DNA from: Streptomyces venezuelae
GTDB lineage: Bacteria > Actinomycetota > Actinomycetes > Streptomycetales > Streptomycetaceae
Direction: 5' to 3'
Assembly (NCBI RefSeq): GCF_008642295.1
Contig: NZ_CP029190.1
Span: forward strand, 2,514,001-2,578,000
DNA: 64,000 bases
Within the stretch, counting starts at the first letter, position 1. Each line of letters starts with the position of its first letter. This document shows, piece after piece, positions 41,460 through 50,820 of this stretch. The translations under genes and the position numbers were made by a program. The notes under the pieces were generated by a model. The model ran no database searches, had not been told where the DNA came from, and saw only the letters and a list, made by a program, of their open reading frames with translations.

Positions 41460-44400
41460 CTACGGCGCCTCCAGGGCCCGGATTTTGGCCAGGACCGCCG
41501 CGTACCGCTCCTCGGCGCCGGGTTCGCCGGTGCGCTGCCAGAGCTCCAGGGCGGCCCGGTAGGCGTCCAGGGCCGCCCGGGGCCGGTCCAGTTGTTCCAG
41601 CACCTGCCCGCGCAGCTCCTGGGCCCGGGCGGCCAGTTGGGCGGCGGTGTCGCCGGGGCCGTGGTCCGCGTCCAGGGCGGCCCGCCAGGCCCGCCGGTAG
41701 GAGTCGGCGGCCCGGTCCAGCCGGTCGGCGGCCCGGGTGTGGCCGTGGATGTCCTGCTGCACGTCCCCGTGGTCCCGCCAGGCCTTGGCCCGGTCCAGCG
41801 GGGCCGTACTGATCCTGCCCGCGAGTTCGAGCAGGTACTCCGCCTCCCGCAGGTCGACCAGGTCGCCCTCGTACCCGTGCCGGAGCCGCAGCCCGGCGGC
41901 GAGCCGGCGCAGCCTGCGCCCGGCCCGGGCATCGGACTGGGGCACCGCGGCCCGGCTGTCGCGCAGCACCCGTACGGCGGTCGAGGCGAAGGCCCGCCCG
42001 TCCGCGGCCCGGGCCCGGGCCAGCAGGACCTCGCCCCACTCGGGCAGGACCTCGGCGCAGGTGTCGCCGTCCCGGGGGATCAGCCGCCGGGCCCGGCCGT
42101 ATGCCTCGGCGGCGGCCTCCAGCGCTGCCGGGTCGCCGTCCCGCGCGTACCGGGCCCGCGCCAGCCGGGCCAGGCACACCAGCCCGGCGAGCCGGAGCTC
42201 CGGCTCCCCGACGGCCTCCTCCAGGGCCAGCGCCACCTGGGCCCGGCCCTCCTCCAGCCGACCGGGCAGGAACCGGAGCGCCGCCCCGAACTCCACCCGC
42301 ACCCAGGCCACCTGCGCCCCACCGGGGCCGGGTCCGGGGGCGGCTGCCGGGGGCGGCTGCAGGGCGTGCAGGGCCGCGCCCAGGTGCTCCGCCGCCCGTT
42401 CCGCCCACCCCGTACGGGCCTCCGGGTGCGGCTCCTGTTCCGCCAGCGCGAGCAGCACCCGCCCCAGCGCCCGCGCAGGCTCCGCGGCCGGACCGGCGGC
42501 CCCGGCCGGCACCGCCTCCAGCGCGGCCAGCGCCTCGTACAAGGGCCCCGCGTCCTCGCGCAGTTCGCCGAGCCGGACCAGGACCTCCGCCCGCCGGACC
42601 GCGCTGTCCACCAACAACTCCCGCCCGGGCAGCGGTTCCGCGGTCACCGCCGCGAACTCCCGGTCCGCCGCCGCCAGCAGCTCCGCCGCCTCGGCCGGCC
42701 CCGCCGCGCCCGCGCGCTCGGACAGCACCCGGCCCAGCACCGCCCGGGCCTGCGCGCCCCCGACCCGGCGGACCGTCTCCTCCGCCTCGGTGAGCAGTTC
42801 CGGGTCCCGCTGCAGGCCCCACAGCCGCAGCAGCGCGCCCGCCAGCTCGGTCTCCGCCTCGCCCGGGGTGTCCCGTGGCCCCGCCGGGACCGCTGCCGCC
42901 CGGCGCAGCACCACCACCGCCTCGTGCAGGGCCCGTTGGCCACCGTCCCGGTCGTGGGCGGCGAGCCGCGCCCTGGCCGCCCGCAGCGCCGGCCCGCGGC
43001 CCGGTTCCGGGGCGGGGACGGGAGCTTCGGCGGGGCCCGGCGGGCCCGACGGCACGGGCAGATAGCGGCGCACCACCTTGGCCGAGACCTGGGCGAAGGC
43101 ATGCGGCAACAGCGGGGCCGGCGGCCGGGCCCCGGCCTCCGCGTCCGGCTCCGGTTCGGCCACCGGCACCCCCGTCAGCTGGGACACCGCCAGCGCCGGG
43201 AAGTTCCGTACACCGCGCCCGAACTGCTGGAGCACGTACTCCGAACAGTGCTTGAGCACGAGCGCCGCCTCATCCCGCCCCAGCGGCCCCAGCAGCACCT
43301 CCTGCACCCCGGGCACGAACTCGTACCACTGGCCCGAGGAGTCCACCGGGTCGGCGGAGTTCGGGGAATTCGGGGAGTTCGGGGCGTTCGGGGAGCGCCG
43401 CAGCAGCCCGCCGAGCAGCACCTCCGCCAGGTCCGAGGGCTCCGAGTCGGGCAGCATGGTCCGCTGCACCAGCCGCATCACCGGCAGGGTGAGCGGGGTC
43501 GCCGACAGGTACACCGCCAGCTGGACGGCCCGCGGCGAGGCGGTGGACCGGAACCGGCGGACCAGTTCGCGCGGCGGCCGGGCGGCCCGCGGCGGCGGCA
43601 CCGGCGACCCAGGGTGCCCGGGGAGCACCCGGCCCACCTCGGCCGGCACCGGCCCGGACCCGAGTCCCGCGACCAGCCGGGCCCAGGCCCCCAGCGCCCG
43701 CGCGCTCGGCGGCAGCACCGGCACGGTCAGCCCGCCGACCGGCCGGCCCGGCACCGGCGGCCGGTCGGCCCGGAACCCGAGCCCGCCGGCGGGCCCCTCC
43801 AGCCGGGCCAGCGTGCCCCGTTCGGTGGGCAGCCAGGTCCGCCCCCAGAGCCGCTGCGGCAGCGGCTGCACGACCACCGAGGGGGTGCACTCGGTCCACC
43901 GGTGCAGCAGCCGCTGGGCCCGGCCCTCCCGCCACAGCGGGCCGGTGCAGTCGGAGACCACCATGGTGATCCCGCGCCCGGTCGGGTCCCTCAGCTGGTC
44001 TCCGGACCGCACTCCGGTGTCCGGGCAGGGGCCGCGGCCGACCGCCGGGGTGCCGTCCGGCAGCCGGTGCAGGTAGTGCGCCTGTACGTCCCGGAAGGCG
44101 CCCAGCCGTTCGCAGACCGCCCGCAGTTCCTCGAACATGTCCTGCCACACCGCCATCGACGGGGAGGCGTCCATCACCAGCCGTACGGTCGTCTCGCGCC
44201 GCGCCTCCGGCCGCAGTACCGGGATGATCTGGCCGAAGGCGCGGGCGCTGGCATCGGCGGTGGCCGGCTCGTCCAGCACCAGCCGGGCGGGCGGGGCGGG
44301 CGGCCGGTGCCGCTGGAGGACGCGCAGGGCCCGCTGGATGTCCAGGATCCGGGGCAGCGCCGCCGCGGCCGGGACCCGTACCGGTACGGCCGTCAGCCCC

Positions 44401-44807
44401 GGCGGCAGCTCCTGCCCGTCCGGGCCGGCGGGCCGGCCGGGGACCTCCGGCGGCCTGGCCGCGTACAGGGTCACCGGTTCCTCGGCGGCCGGCTCCGCGG
44501 CCTCCGGCGGCCGGTCCCCCGCCCTGTCCCCCGCCTCGTCCGCCGGTCCGTCCGCAGCACCGTCCGCGGTGCCGGGATCCGCCGGGGACCGCCGCTGCGC
44601 GGGCTCCGGGCCCGGTCCGCCCGCCGCCGTCCCGTCCGGGTCCCCGGGCCGGCCGGAGGCGGCTGCGGCTGCCGCCGCGGCGGTGGTGCGTGTGGCGAGC
44701 CAGAGCGCGTCGGCGAGTTCCTCCGCGGTCAGGTCGAGCCCGCCGGCCCGCAGTGCGCCGATCAGCGTACGGAGACCGGGGGCGGGGTCGGGCGCAGGGA
44801 CGGCCAT
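41460..44807 (-). CDS. SAV_2336-type vWA protein with helical repeats
   Basis: An 1115-residue protein. Residues 1-50 match the SAV_2336 N-terminal domain (LRTLIGALRAGGLDLTAEELADALW). After a Pro/Gly linker comes a vWA domain (about 200-400) with the metal-site motif DASPS at 213-217 and MVVSDCTG later. A middle region (about 400-620) includes QWYEFVPGVQEVLLG, and the last 500 residues are Ala/Leu/Arg-rich helical repeats of the TPR type. vWA proteins pair with MoxR ATPases, here the gene seven bases upstream. The start is ATG 44807 with GGTGAGGAG before it; TTG 44810 is less likely. It should be the vWA arm of a vWA-MoxR-VMAP system. Confidence 0.88.
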   Translation of the reverse strand: MAVPAPDPAPGLRTLIGALRAGGLDLTAEELADALWLATRTTAAAAAAAASGRPGDPDGTAAGGPGPEPAQRRSPADPGTADGAADGPADEAGDRAGDRPPEAAEPAAEEPVTLYAARPPEVPGRPAGPDGQELPPGLTAVPVRVPAAAALPRILDIQRALRVLQRHRPPAPPARLVLDEPATADASARAFGQIIPVLRPEARRETTVRLVMDASPSMAVWQDMFEELRAVCERLGAFRDVQAHYLHRLPDGTPAVGRGPCPDTGVRSGDQLRDPTGRGITMVVSDCTGPLWREGRAQRLLHRWTECTPSVVVQPLPQRLWGRTWLPTERGTLARLEGPAGGLGFRADRPPVPGRPVGGLTVPVLPPSARALGAWARLVAGLGSGPVPAEVGRVLPGHPGSPVPPPRAARPPRELVRRFRSTASPRAVQLAVYLSATPLTLPVMRLVQRTMLPDSEPSDLAEVLLGGLLRRSPNAPNSPNSPNSADPVDSSGQWYEFVPGVQEVLLGPLGRDEAALVLKHCSEYVLQQFGRGVRNFPALAVSQLTGVPVAEPEPDAEAGARPPAPLLPHAFAQVSAKVVRRYLPVPSGPPGPAEAPVPAPEPGRGPALRAARARLAAHDRDGGQRALHEAVVVLRRAAAVPAGPRDTPGEAETELAGALLRLWGLQRDPELLTEAEETVRRVGGAQARAVLGRVLSERAGAAGPAEAAELLAAADREFAAVTAEPLPGRELLVDSAVRRAEVLVRLGELREDAGPLYEALAALEAVPAGAAGPAAEPARALGRVLLALAEQEPHPEARTGWAERAAEHLGAALHALQPPPAAAPGPGPGGAQVAWVRVEFGAALRFLPGRLEEGRAQVALALEEAVGEPELRLAGLVCLARLARARYARDGDPAALEAAAEAYGRARRLIPRDGDTCAEVLPEWGEVLLARARAADGRAFASTAVRVLRDSRAAVPQSDARAGRRLRRLAAGLRLRHGYEGDLVDLREAEYLLELAGRISTAPLDRAKAWRDHGDVQQDIHGHTRAADRLDRAADSYRRAWRAALDADHGPGDTAAQLAARAQELRGQVLEQLDRPRAALDAYRAALELWQRTGEPGAEERYAAVLAKIRALEAP

Positions 44808-44814
44808 CAACTCC

Positions 44815-45870
44815 TCACCTCGGGCGGTCGAGGCGCTGGATGAGCAGGTCGGCCAGGCCCTCCCGGCTGGGCGGTGCCGCGTAGTGGGTGAGGTAGATGG
44901 CGTTGAGGAGCTGGTCGGCGGCGAGGAGTTCGGTGCGGGAGCGGCCGAGGAACTCCCGGATCAGCTCGGCGCCGAGCTGGGCCGCCTCCTCCCCGAGGTG
45001 GGCCCGGACCATGGTGGCCAGCCGCTTCTCGCCGGGCTGGCCGAGTTTGAGCTGGATGCAGCGGCGCAACAGGGCGGCCGGGAACTCCCGTTCGCCGTTG
45101 CTGGTGAGGATGATGAACGGGAAGGCCCGGCAGCGCACCCGGCCGTCCCGGACGGTGACCTTGGTCCCGTCGTCGGTGAGGACCTGCACCTCGGGCTCCC
45201 GGTCGGCGACCCGTTCGAGTTCGGGCAGCGTGAACTCGCCTTCCTCCAGCACGTTCAGGAGGTCGTTGGGCAGGTCGATGTCGCTCTTGTCGAGTTCGTC
45301 GATGAGCAGCACCCGGGGGGTGGCGGTGGGCAGCAGGGCGGTGCCGAGCGGGCCGAGCCGGATGTAGGTGCCGATGCCGGGCGGTCCTGCGGCGGGTCCA
45401 TCGCCCTCCGTGCCCGCCCCGCCCGCTGCACCCGCCGCACCTGCCGCACCTGCCGCGATCTGGACGTCCTGGAGCCGGGCGATGGCGTCGTACCGGTAGA
45501 GGCCCTCCTGGAGCACGGTCCGGGAGACCACCGGCCAGCGCAGCACCCGGCCGAGCTTCAGTTCGTGGGCCACGGCATGGGCGAGGGTGGACTTCCCGGT
45601 GCCGGGGTAGCCGGTGACGAGCAGCGGCCGGCGCAGGTAGAGGGCGGCGTTGACGGCCTCCAGCTCCTCCGGTTCGGGCCGGTGCAGTTCGGCGGCGTGC
45701 CGGTGGGCGCCGAGCCGGCGGGCGGCGGCGCTGTCGGGCTCGGCGGCACCGGGCCCCGGCGCGGCGACGGGGCCGCCGTCGAAGTCCCGCCAGGGGGGCG
45801 GGTCGGGCAGGGCGCCGATCCCGTCGTGGGGCTCACCGACGCCCCGGTAGATGAGCCACTCCTCGTTCAC
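44815..45870 (-). CDS. MoxR-family AAA+ ATPase
   Basis: A 351-residue AAA+ ATPase. Walker A GYPGTGKST is at 87-95 and Walker B VLLIDELD at about 187-194; ILTSNGEREFP is sensor 1 and LLRRCIQLKL includes the Arg finger. An Ala/Gly insert (about 138-160), coded by a nine-base repeat, lies between Walker A and B. MoxR ATPases act as chaperones or unfoldases with vWA partners; the vWA gene follows and the protease-like gene precedes, 24 bases away. Part of one operon. Confidence 0.93.
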   Translation of the reverse strand: MNEEWLIYRGVGEPHDGIGALPDPPPWRDFDGGPVAAPGPGAAEPDSAAARRLGAHRHAAELHRPEPEELEAVNAALYLRRPLLVTGYPGTGKSTLAHAVAHELKLGRVLRWPVVSRTVLQEGLYRYDAIARLQDVQIAAGAAGAAGAAGGAGTEGDGPAAGPPGIGTYIRLGPLGTALLPTATPRVLLIDELDKSDIDLPNDLLNVLEEGEFTLPELERVADREPEVQVLTDDGTKVTVRDGRVRCRAFPFIILTSNGEREFPAALLRRCIQLKLGQPGEKRLATMVRAHLGEEAAQLGAELIREFLGRSRTELLAADQLLNAIYLTHYAAPPSREGLADLLIQRLDRPR

Positions 45871-45894
45871 GGCTGTTCCTCCCTCGCTGTGTCG

Positions 45895-48039
45895 TTACAG
45901 GTCCCCGTGCAGGGGCTCGTCGGACGGGAGCGGGCGGTCCGGGTCCTCCCAGACCAGGCTCAGGCCGGCCGCCCAGTAGGAGTCGGGGTCCCGGCCGTGG
46001 GCCCGCCCCCGCAGGGTCAGCAGCCGCAGCGGCAGGTACCCGGCCCGGCCGGTCTCGGCGAGCAGGTCCCGTACGCCGCGGTGGAAGGGGGCGCAGGAGG
46101 CGGGCGCCGGGCCGGGTGGTGGCCGCCGGGCGACCGCCACCCCGAACCCGGCCTCCCGTACCTCGTGCAGCCCGCCCAGCCGGCAGTGGACGGGAACGGT
46201 GTGGCCGGGCAGCCCGGACAGCCAGTCGTACGAGGGGAGGCGCGGCCGGCCCCGGGAGCAGTCGGCGCGCTGGTCGTGGACCGGGCCGGTCTGCACCCGC
46301 GTCCAGCGGTCGGCCCGGCGGCGGCGCGCCTCCGCGGTGGCCGGCGGGGCGCCCGCGGGGTGCCGGAACACCACCGGCCGCTGCACGCCGAGCGGGGTCG
46401 TGCCGGTGACCGTCCATTCGTCCACGGGGAGGGTGAACAGGCCCGGATCGACGGCGACTTCGAGGAGGGCGGCCCACTCGTGCGAGTCGCAGCGGCGGAA
46501 GCCCTCGGCCAGCGGGGCGCGCAGGGCCGCAGGCAGGGCGGCCGGCGGGACCCGGACTCCGGAGTCCACCGGGGAGACGTGCTCGGGCCCGAGCAGCACC
46601 GACACCCGCCAGTCGCAGACCTCCTCCCAGCTGTGCTCCCAGGCTTCCAGCAGGACGGAGGGGCCGGGCGGGAGCAGGCCGGGGCCCCGCATGGAGGGGC
46701 CCGGCACAGGCCGGGCGACGGCGGCCCGGCGGCGCCGGGCGCGGTCCGCCAGGCCCTGCTCGCGGCGTTCGCCCAGCTCGCGTCGGAGTGGCCGCCAGAG
46801 CCGTTCGGCAGTGCCCCGGACCCAGTCCCACAGCTCTTCGTCGGCTCCGGGTGCGGGGGGTTCGCGGTGGTCGGCGGTGCTGACGTCGGTGGCGTAGCGG
46901 AGCATGGCGGCGGCCTCGCCGATCTCGCCGGGCGGGTCGTAGAGCAGTCCGAGTCCGTCCCGCCAGGTCAGCGGGGCCTTCAGGCCGGGGTCCCGGTCCT
47001 CGCCGCGGGCGGCTTCGGCCAGGGCCTGGACGGCCTCGGAGGAGCCGGGCGGCGGCAGTTCGGCGAGCAGGCCGCGGAGGGTGGTGCGCTCGGCGGCGGT
47101 GAGCCGCTGGCGTCCGCCGAAGGAGTCCCGTTCGGCGGGGAGTTCCTCGTGGACGTCGGTCCAGGTCCGGCGGGTGTTCAGATCGCTGAGGTGCTGGTCG
47201 TAGTGGTGCAGGTCGTGGCCCTGCATCACCCGGCGGTAGAGGCCGACCCGGCCCCGGCCGCCGGTCGGCAGGTCCCGGAGCGCGGTGACGGCCACGGCCA
47301 GCCCGCCGCCGCCGTCCTGCCGGCGGGCCTTGACCACGCCGACGACCTCGCCGCGTACGAGGTCCACCACGGGCCCGCCGGACATGCCGGCCTCGACCTC
47401 GTCCTCGGCGCCGAGCCGGAGCGCGGTCTGCCGGCCGAGGGCACCGCGCAGCCGGGTGCAGCGGCCGGTGATCTCCGGGTAGCCCATCTCGTCGGTGCAG
47501 CCGAAGTAGGCGACCTCTTCGAAGCGGGGGCGCGGCCGGTCGGACAGCCAGACGCAGGAGTGCGAGACCGGTGCGAGGACGCGGACGAGGGCGAGGTCGG
47601 GCAACGGCCAGAGCCCGCCGGGACGGGCCCGCCCGAAGGCGTCGGAACGCGATCGGCCGGGTCGTAACCCATCAGCACGTAATGCGTATCCGTCGGGTCG
47701 CGACCCATCGGCATCGGGGCTGTCGGCCTCGGGCAGGACGCACTCGACCCGGCCGGCGACGGTTCCGGTACTGCCGTCCGCTCCGGCGGAGAAGGTGATG
47801 CCGATCTCCCGGCCCGTGAGCCGCACCGATCCGCCACCCCCTTCGCCCACCACGTGTGCGCATGTCAGGACCCAGCCGGGAGCGATGAAGAAGCCGCTCC
47901 CCCAGGTGTCGCCGACACCACGGCCCACAGGGCCTCCATACCCGTCCGGAGGCGCGTGGATGCGTACGGTGGCTGCCAGGACGAGGGGCTCCAGGAGCTC
48001 GAAGGCGCGCGCGGTGTCGCTTGTGCGCCCGTCCCCCAT
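45895..48039 (-). CDS. Trypsin-like peptidase / VMAP-type protein
   Basis: A 714-residue protein. The first 270 residues form a trypsin-like fold with a complete triad: His in LTCAHVV (about 62), Asp in LPDLALVRV (about 148) and Ser in GMSGGPVV (about 220). A middle region (about 290-420) and a C-terminal region (about 440-714) with VCDWRVSVLLGPEHVSP, LPVDEWTV and SYDWLSGLPGHTVPVHCRL fit the VMAP-M/VMAP-C pattern of vWA-MoxR-associated proteins. I use the ATG at 48039, with GGGGAGGGG just upstream. No signal peptide, so it acts inside the cell. It leads the operon; its target may be the MoxR/vWA partners, FxsA or invader proteins. Confidence 0.85.
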   Translation of the reverse strand: MGDGRTSDTARAFELLEPLVLAATVRIHAPPDGYGGPVGRGVGDTWGSGFFIAPGWVLTCAHVVGEGGGGSVRLTGREIGITFSAGADGSTGTVAGRVECVLPEADSPDADGSRPDGYALRADGLRPGRSRSDAFGRARPGGLWPLPDLALVRVLAPVSHSCVWLSDRPRPRFEEVAYFGCTDEMGYPEITGRCTRLRGALGRQTALRLGAEDEVEAGMSGGPVVDLVRGEVVGVVKARRQDGGGGLAVAVTALRDLPTGGRGRVGLYRRVMQGHDLHHYDQHLSDLNTRRTWTDVHEELPAERDSFGGRQRLTAAERTTLRGLLAELPPPGSSEAVQALAEAARGEDRDPGLKAPLTWRDGLGLLYDPPGEIGEAAAMLRYATDVSTADHREPPAPGADEELWDWVRGTAERLWRPLRRELGERREQGLADRARRRRAAVARPVPGPSMRGPGLLPPGPSVLLEAWEHSWEEVCDWRVSVLLGPEHVSPVDSGVRVPPAALPAALRAPLAEGFRRCDSHEWAALLEVAVDPGLFTLPVDEWTVTGTTPLGVQRPVVFRHPAGAPPATAEARRRRADRWTRVQTGPVHDQRADCSRGRPRLPSYDWLSGLPGHTVPVHCRLGGLHEVREAGFGVAVARRPPPGPAPASCAPFHRGVRDLLAETGRAGYLPLRLLTLRGRAHGRDPDSYWAAGLSLVWEDPDRPLPSDEPLHGDL

Positions 48040-48194
48040 CGCGCCCCTCCCCACGCCCCCCACGCTCCCCAACGGCTGCCCGTATCACGCGTGTTGACCC
48101 AGTTCAGGCTAGCTCCGCGGTGCCCCGGAGGGGAGGGCCGGGGCAAACCCGGATTATCCTGGCCGGGAATCGTCCATGGACCACGGAGCCTGTT

Positions 48195-48377
48195 GTGTAC
48201 TTCACCGATCGCGGCATCGAAGAGCTGGAGAAGCGGCGCGGCGAGGAGGAGGTCACTTTCGAGTGGCTCGCCGAGCAGCTCCGCACCTTCGTCGACCTGA
48301 ACCCGGACTTCGAGGTCCCGGTGGAACGCCTGGCCACGTGGCTGGCCCGCCTGGACGACGAGGACGAGGAGGACTAG
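48195..48377 (+). CDS. DUF6104-family small protein
   Basis: A 60-residue acidic protein (VYFTDRGIEELEKRRGEEEVTF-type start, ending DDEDEED). Its length, Tyr-Phe-Thr-Asp start and acidic tail fit the DUF6104 group, which is common in streptomycetes and has no known function. The start is a GTG at 48195, preceded by GGAG. It is divergent from the VMAP-type gene and shares the 155-base promoter gap 48040-48194. Confidence 0.82.
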   Translation: MYFTDRGIEELEKRRGEEEVTFEWLAEQLRTFVDLNPDFEVPVERLATWLARLDDEDEED

Positions 48378-49030
48378 CCGGCCCCGCCCGGCCCCGGCAC
48401 GCAGGGCTGCGCCCCCCCGCTGCGCGGGCCATTGCCCCACCCCGCCCCTTCTCCCCCAGCTACCGCTGGGAGGTGCCCCCAGAAACCGGAGCTCCGCCCC
48501 GGACCCCGTCAGGCCCGGCCCGGAGCGCTCCGCGCCCCGGCGCTCGGGGGCACCCGGACGGCCCCCCCCCCGCCCCCGGCGAGGACCGGGCCACAGCCGC
48601 GCTGCGCGGCGGGCATTCCCCACCCCGAAACCGGCGCTCCGCGCGCTGTGGGGGCGGAGCCCCCGAGCACGGGGGCACCCAGGCCTCGCCCGGCCCCGGC
48701 CGGGGCGGAGCCCCCGCAAACACACAATGCCCGGGCATCGCCCGGAGCCCCCGTGCGCCCGCTCGGGCCAGCCCTTGGGAACCGGGGGCACGGGCAACGC
48801 CCAGCACCCCCGCCGGGGCGGGGCAGAGCCCCCGCGAACAGGGAATGCCCGGGCGTCGCCCGGTGCCCCGGTACGGGCGGGGCGGGGCCGGCCCCCAGGA
48901 ACCGAGGGCGCGGGCAGCGCCCGGCACCCCGGCCAGGGCGGGGCGGGGGCCGGCCCCCGGGGGGCGGGAGGCACGGGCCGAACCCCCGCCCGGGCGGGGC
49001 CCGCATCGCCGGGTCAGGGGCGCCGGGCTA
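48378..49030. repeat. GC-rich palindromic repeat field with one dispersed 30-bp element
   Basis: About 650 bases without a supportable gene. At 48451-48480 lies the second copy of the 30-base element found before fxsB. Between about 48500 and 49000 short blocks recur with cores such as GGGCATCGCCCG, GGCGGAGCCCCCG and CGGGGGCTCCGCCCC, giving many small hairpins. The field resembles those at 1619-2006 and 9660-10110. Confidence 0.82.
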
Positions 49031-49073
49031 CGCGAAAGGCCCGGCCGGAGGGGTCCGGTCGGGCCTCTTCGCG
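49031..49073. terminator. Hairpin terminator of the malic enzyme gene
   Basis: Arms CGCGAAAGGCCCGGCCGG and a near-complement (CCGGTCGGGCCTCTTCGCG) pair around a six-base loop, ending 12 bases downstream of the malic enzyme stop. It marks the 3' end of that unit and insulates it from the repeat field. Confidence 0.9.
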
Positions 49074-49085
49074 TACTGGGCGGTG

Positions 49086-50297
49086 CTACGACAGGCGGGC
49101 CACGCCGTCGGCCTTGGCTGCCGCCGCGACCGCCTCCGCGACCGCCACGGCCACCCGCTCGTCGAACGGCGACGGGATCACGTAGTCGGCGGCCAGCTCA
49201 TCGCCCACGACACCGGCAATCGCGTCGGCGGCGGCGATCTTCATGCCCTCGGTGATCCGGGTCGCCCGGACCTTCAGCGCGCCGGCGAAGATGCCGGGGA
49301 ACGCGAGCACGTTGTTGATCTGGTTCGGGAAGTCCGAACGCCCGGTGGCCACGACCGCCGCGTACTTGTGCGCGACGTCCGGGTGGACCTCCGGGTTGGG
49401 GTTGGCCATGGCGAAGACGAACGCGTCCTTCGCCATCGAGGCCACCGCCGCTTCCGGGACCGTACCGCCGGAGACGCCGATGAAGACGTCCGCACCCGCC
49501 AGGGCGGACTCCAGGGAGCCGGTCTGGCCGGTCTTGTTCGTGAGGCCCGCGATCTCCGCCTTGACGTCCGTCAGGTCGGAGCGGTCCGCGGAGACCACGC
49601 CCTTGCGGTCGGTGACGCACACGTCACCGATGCCCGCGTCCACGAGGATCTTGGCGATGGCGATGCCCGCCGCGCCCGCGCCGGAGATGACCGCGCGCAG
49701 GTCGCCGAGGGTGCGACCGGTGAGCTTGGCGGCGTTGCGCATCGCGGCCAGCGTCACGATGGCCGTGCCGTGCTGGTCGTCGTGGAAGATCGGAATGTCC
49801 AGCTGCTCCTGCAGCCGGCGCTCGATCTCGAAGCAGCGGGGGGCGGAGATGTCCTCCAGGTTCACCCCGCCGAAGGACGGCGCCAGGCGGACCACGGTCT
49901 CGATGATCTCGTCCGTGTCCTTGGTGGCGAGCGCGATCGGAACCGCGTCCACTCCGCCGAACTGCTTGAAGAGAATGGCCTTGCCCTCCATCACGGGAAG
50001 GGAGGCCTCGGGCCCGATGTCACCGAGTCCGAGCACGGCCGTACCGTCGGTGACGACGGCGACCACGTTGGACTTCCAGGTGTAGTCGTTGACGAGCTCG
50101 GGCTGCTCGGCGATGGCGGTGCACACTTTCGCCACGCCCGGCGTGTACGCGAGGGACAGGTCGTCCTTGTTCCGGACCGGAACGGTCGCCTGCACGGCCA
50201 TCTTGCCGCCCCGATGCAGCGCGAAGACCGCGTCCGGGTTGTTGTCCGTCGCGTCGGTCGCGCTGTCGCTGCGAGGATTGACGATCTCCGCTGCCAC
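49086..50297 (-). CDS. Malic enzyme (malate to pyruvate, CO2)
   Basis: A 403-residue single-domain-type bacterial malic enzyme. It has YTPGVAKVC near the N terminus, the catalytic and metal region IFHDDQHGTAIV, a Rossmann loop GAGAAGIAIAKIL and the late NPNPEVHPDVA. It oxidatively decarboxylates malate with NAD or NADP. From memory the S. coelicolor gene in this position (SCO5261) was reported as NADP-dependent; the sequence alone does not settle this. The start is a GTG at 50297. It links the TCA cycle to pyruvate and NADPH supply. Confidence 0.94.
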   Translation of the reverse strand: MAAEIVNPRSDSATDATDNNPDAVFALHRGGKMAVQATVPVRNKDDLSLAYTPGVAKVCTAIAEQPELVNDYTWKSNVVAVVTDGTAVLGLGDIGPEASLPVMEGKAILFKQFGGVDAVPIALATKDTDEIIETVVRLAPSFGGVNLEDISAPRCFEIERRLQEQLDIPIFHDDQHGTAIVTLAAMRNAAKLTGRTLGDLRAVISGAGAAGIAIAKILVDAGIGDVCVTDRKGVVSADRSDLTDVKAEIAGLTNKTGQTGSLESALAGADVFIGVSGGTVPEAAVASMAKDAFVFAMANPNPEVHPDVAHKYAAVVATGRSDFPNQINNVLAFPGIFAGALKVRATRITEGMKIAAADAIAGVVGDELAADYVIPSPFDERVAVAVAEAVAAAAKADGVARLS

Positions 50298-50820
50298 TTC
50301 TGTTGACCCCTTAAGTCTTTGAATCGTTGAGGGTTGGCCACCACTGGTTAAGGGGTGGGCGGGCACCGCGTCCGTGCTCCGCATCGGCGGTTGGCCCGCC
50401 TCCGCGAAGGGGAGGTTCGTACGCGCGGGCGCGCCGCACACGCGCCCTGAGCCCCGGATGAGGGGTGTAAGGATCTGTTCTACCGGAAGAACACTCGCCC
50501 AGACGAGTCGATTCCGGCTCGACCTTAAACCTCTTGTCCAGATTTCGGCGAAAAGTCCAAGAGGCTAAGTCCAAAGATCGAGACGGACCGCAGAAATCAC
50601 TGTGCAAAGCCCTGACCACCGCACATGCTTCGGCGTCGACGCCCGCATCCCGCAGTCTCGTTGGACACTCCAGGACACCCGTTATCCGATTTTGACCTGA
50701 CGGGCAGCCTGAATGCGTCAGTCCGAATGGCAAGATGCCCCTAATCACACAAGGTCGCGACACCCGATGGTGCGTGCCACGACCGCCTCGGACGCTTTCC
50801 ACCAGCCGGAGGAACCGCTC
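50298..50820. promoter_or_regulatory. Divergent promoter region with an imperfect inverted repeat
   Basis: About 520 bases, less GC-rich than the genes, with no supportable gene. An inverted repeat CCTCTTG (50530-50536) and CAAGAGG (50558-50564) extends outward imperfectly as CTTAAA and CTAAG, 21 bases apart. It may regulate the malic enzyme (leftward) or the ABC operon (rightward). Just upstream of the ABC operon start, GGAGG lies at 50809-50813. Confidence 0.45.

Noticed and set aside
41402..41932. Longer FxsA reading frame of 247 codons
   Set aside because: The upstream part is the shadow of the vWA gene; the ATG at 41401 with its own ribosome site gives a peptide of family size.
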